A DNA stretch of 64,000 nt from Sphingomonas alba (GTDB lineage Bacteria; Pseudomonadota; Alphaproteobacteria; Sphingomonadales; Sphingomonadaceae). Below, piece by piece: positions 61,905 through 64,000 of this stretch (within the stretch, counting starts at the first letter, position 1; every line of letters starts with the position of its first letter). Made by a program: the position numbers and the translations under genes. The stretch is taken from assembly GCF_023516555.1 (NCBI RefSeq), contig NZ_JAMGBD010000001.1, forward strand, positions 1,622,501-1,686,500, given 5' to 3'. The notes beneath the pieces were generated by a model, which was given only the letters and a program-made list of their open reading frames with translations, did no database searches and had not been told where the DNA came from.

Positions 61905-61985
61905 ATGCGTTCCGCGTTATTGTGGCTGATCGGTATCCCGATCCCGCTCATTTTGCTGGTCGCTTTCTGCACCGGGCACCTTTGA
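61905..61985 (+). CDS. 26-residue membrane microprotein
   Basis: Reads MRSALLWLIGIPIPLILLVA and ends FCTGHL. A strong ribosome-binding site (AAAGGAGAG) lies 4-12 bp before the ATG. One hydrophobic helix broken by the IPIP motif resembles tiny conserved hypothetical membrane proteins of proteobacteria. A good terminator follows 35 bp after the stop. Function unknown. Confidence 0.6.
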   Translation: MRSALLWLIGIPIPLILLVAFCTGHL

Positions 61986-62020
61986 TCGCCCGCTGCCGGT
62001 TACCACAACAGGCAAAGAAA

Positions 62021-62056
62021 AAGGGCCGCCCCACCGGAAGTGGGACGGCCCTATTT
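62021..62056. terminator. Bidirectional intrinsic terminator
   Basis: AGGGCCGCCCCAC pairs with GTGGGACGGCCCT around CGGAA, with one mismatch, followed by ATTTT and preceded by AAAGAAAA. It can stop the 26-residue gene on one side and ctaD transcription on the other. Confidence 0.85.
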
Positions 62057-62233
62057 TCATGTCCGGAGTGGTAGCCGGTCACTTCACGGCGCGCTCACAA
62101 TGCTGCGCATTGTTGACGCTTGCTTCGTGACGTCGGTCGGGCTGGCCTTGGCGGCCACCCGCCGTCCGCATTTCGGCGGCTCTTCGACGTAAGTCAGGTT
62201 TCGCTGCGCAAAACCCGCCTTACCCTCGGCGCC

Positions 62234-63922
62234 TCAATGTTTCCCGTCGTCGATCACCGGAAGCGTTTCGAACTGGTGGAACGGCGGCGGGCTGCTTAGC
62301 GTCCACTCCAGCGTCGTCGCGCCTTCGCCCCACGGGTTGCCGGGAGCCTTCTTGCCGGCGGCCAGCGACCAGGCGAGGTTGATGAAGAAGATCGCCATGC
62401 CGGCAATCGTCACCATGTAACCGTAGGTCGACACCTGGTTCCACTTCTCGAACGCCGGTGTGTAGTCCGGGATACGGCGCGGCATGCCGTCGAGGCCGAG
62501 GAAGTGCTGCGGGAAGAAGATCAGGTTCACGCCGACGAACATGATGAAGAAGTGCAACTTGCCGAGCGCTTCGTTGTACATTTTCCCGCTCATCTTCGGG
62601 AACCAGTAGTAGAAGCCGGCGAAGATGGCGAAGACGGCGCCGAGGCTGAGCACGTAGTGGAAGTGCGCCACCACGTAATAGGTGTCGTGCATGTAATTAT
62701 CGACACCGCCGTTGGCGAGGACGACGCCGGTGACGCCGCCGACCGTGAACAGGAAGATGAAGCCGATCGCCCACAGCATCGGCGTTTCGAAGCTGATCGA
62801 TCCGCCCCACATCGTCGCGATCCACGAGAAGATCTTCACGCCCGTGGGCACGGCGATGATCATCGTCGCGGCGGTGAAGTACATCTTCGTGTTCACGTCC
62901 ATGCCGATGGTGAACATGTGGTGCGCCCAGACGACGAAGCCGACGACGCCGATGGCGACCATGGCATAGGCCATGCCGAGGTAGCCGAAGACCGGCTTGC
63001 GGCTGAAGGTGGCGATGATCTGGCTGACCATGCCGAAGCCCGGCAGGATCATGATGTACACTTCGGGGTGGCCGAAGAACCAGAAGAGGTGCTGGTACAG
63101 CACTGGGTCGCCGCCCGCCGAAGCATCGAAGAAGCTGGTGCCGAAGTTGCGGTCGGTCAGCAGCATGGTGATGGCGCCGGCGAGGACCGGGAGCGCGAGC
63201 AGCAGCAGGAAGGCGGTGATCAGCACCGACCAGACGAACAGAGGCATTTTGTGCAGGGTCATGCCCGGCGCGCGCATGTTGAAGATGGTGGTGATGAAGT
63301 TGATCGCACCAAGGATCGAGCTGGCGCCCGCCAAGTGGAGCGAGAAGATCGCCATATCGACCGCGGGCCCCGCGGACCCTGAGGTCGAGAGCGGCGCATA
63401 GACCGTCCAGCCTGTCCCGGCGCCAAGGCCGGTGCCGCCGCTGACGAAGCTTGAGCCAAGCAGCAGGATGAAGGCCGGGACCAGCAGCCAGAAGCTGATG
63501 TTGTTCATGCGCGGGAAGGCCATGTCCGGAGCGCCGATCATCAGCGGCACGATCCAGTTGCCGAAGCCGCCGATCATCGCCGGCATGACCATGAAGAAGA
63601 CCATGATCAGGCCGTGGGCGGTGATGAGCACGTTCCAGTGGTGCAGCGCCTCGTCGAAATTGGCGCCGGCGCCGGCGCCAAGCGGCCAGGCGTGATTGAG
63701 GATCTGGATGCCCGGGTGCATCAGCTCGGCACGCATGATGCCGGAAATGCCGCCGCCGATGATGCCCGCGACGATCGCGAAGATCAGGTAGAGCGTGCCG
63801 ATGTCCTTGTGGTTTGTCGACATGAACCAGCGGGCGAAGAAGCCCGGCTTGTGATCGGCATCGTGATGCGCGTGGTCGTCGTGGGCCTTCAGCGCAACGG
63901 CGTCGGCGGGAATGGTGCTCAT
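62234..63922 (-). CDS. ctaD: Cytochrome c oxidase subunit I (aa3)
   Basis: The catalytic haem-copper subunit, 562 residues with 12 helices. Key regions are [21 protein letters not shown], the CuB ligand and crosslinked Tyr in [26 protein letters not shown], and [21 protein letters not shown] with the haem ligands. The N terminus is His-rich. It follows coxB by about 18 bp. After its stop there is 178 bp before the terminator, including an open stretch of 46 codons in the same frame with no start codon. Confidence 0.97.
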   Translation of the reverse strand: MSTIPADAVALKAHDDHAHHDADHKPGFFARWFMSTNHKDIGTLYLIFAIVAGIIGGGISGIMRAELMHPGIQILNHAWPLGAGAGANFDEALHHWNVLITAHGLIMVFFMVMPAMIGGFGNWIVPLMIGAPDMAFPRMNNISFWLLVPAFILLLGSSFVSGGTGLGAGTGWTVYAPLSTSGSAGPAVDMAIFSLHLAGASSILGAINFITTIFNMRAPGMTLHKMPLFVWSVLITAFLLLLALPVLAGAITMLLTDRNFGTSFFDASAGGDPVLYQHLFWFFGHPEVYIMILPGFGMVSQIIATFSRKPVFGYLGMAYAMVAIGVVGFVVWAHHMFTIGMDVNTKMYFTAATMIIAVPTGVKIFSWIATMWGGSISFETPMLWAIGFIFLFTVGGVTGVVLANGGVDNYMHDTYYVVAHFHYVLSLGAVFAIFAGFYYWFPKMSGKMYNEALGKLHFFIMFVGVNLIFFPQHFLGLDGMPRRIPDYTPAFEKWNQVSTYGYMVTIAGMAIFFINLAWSLAAGKKAPGNPWGEGATTLEWTLSSPPPFHQFETLPVIDDGKH

Positions 63923-63940
63923 GGTCTCTACTTCCGCGTC

Positions 63941-64000
63941 TTAGTTCTGGGCCGTGGCGGCTTGATTGGTAGCAGGCTGGGCCGTCGCCGGAGCAGCGCC
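63941..64000 (-). CDS. coxB: Cytochrome c oxidase subunit II, last residues only
   Basis: Only the final 19 codons are visible (GAAPATAQPATNQAATAQN, then TAA). An Ala/Gln/Thr-rich tail upstream of ctaD on the same strand is what subunit II looks like in this position. Identification rests on gene order, not on the sequence itself. Confidence 0.55.
   Translation of the reverse strand, partial: GAAPATAQPATNQAATAQN

Overview
This window comes from a high-GC alphaproteobacterium. A sphingomonad (order Sphingomonadales) is the best guess. The support is the gene order of the hut, cox/cta and cyo clusters, a GTTC-N7-GTTC LexA box, an imuA-imuB-dnaE2 mutagenesis cassette, and families of dispersed palindromic repeats familiar from that group. 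Coding density is very high and neighbouring genes often overlap by 4 bp (ATGA/GTGA).

Layout. 1-12.3 kb (minus): a two-partner secretion operon with a TpsB outer-membrane pore, a 2,790-residue TpsA exoprotein with a very glycine-rich beta-helix, and an exported TPR/CHAT-type protein cut by the window edge. 12.5-17.8 kb: histidine utilisation, with a divergent ureohydrolase and hutI-hutU-hutH. 17.8-24.4 kb (minus): SOS mutasome imuA-imuB-dnaE2 with a LexA box, followed by a DUF2147 protein and an SRAP/YedK-type protein. 24.4-31.2 kb: two paralogous alpha/beta hydrolases, an unusual seryl-tRNA synthetase, a DUF808 membrane protein, a flavin reductase and a two-component system. 31.2-40.6 kb: aromatic metabolism, with phhA behind a short leader peptide and terminator, phhB, hpd, a thiolase, an isolated paaD, and aroC/aroA. 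40.6-45.4 kb (minus): bo3-type quinol oxidase cyoABCD with its own SURF1. 46.9-52.9 kb: a 6.05-kb island inserted in the 3' end of tRNA-Ser(GGA), with 19-bp att repeats, a P4-type integrase, an HTH protein, a PC4-like protein, a probable HUH replication initiator, and a second SRAP gene plus a small tyrosine recombinase framed by inverted repeats. 53-64 kb: a metallopeptidase, ccmAB, and the aa3 cytochrome c oxidase cluster (coxB end, ctaD, ctaB, ctaG, ctaE, DUF983, SURF1, M16 peptidase), interrupted between ctaD and ctaB by about 2 kb of accessory small genes and repeats.

How it fits together. PhhA makes tyrosine from phenylalanine, PhhB recycles its pterin cofactor, and HPPD opens tyrosine catabolism. 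AroA and AroC supply chorismate. The phhA leader encodes three consecutive tyrosine codons ahead of an intrinsic terminator, which looks like tyrosine-sensing attenuation and is the most striking regulatory signal here. Two terminal oxidases each travel with their own SURF1. Nine copies of a roughly 30-bp dispersed repeat bracket small accessory genes, and other repeat families have inserted in frame into imuB and dnaE2.
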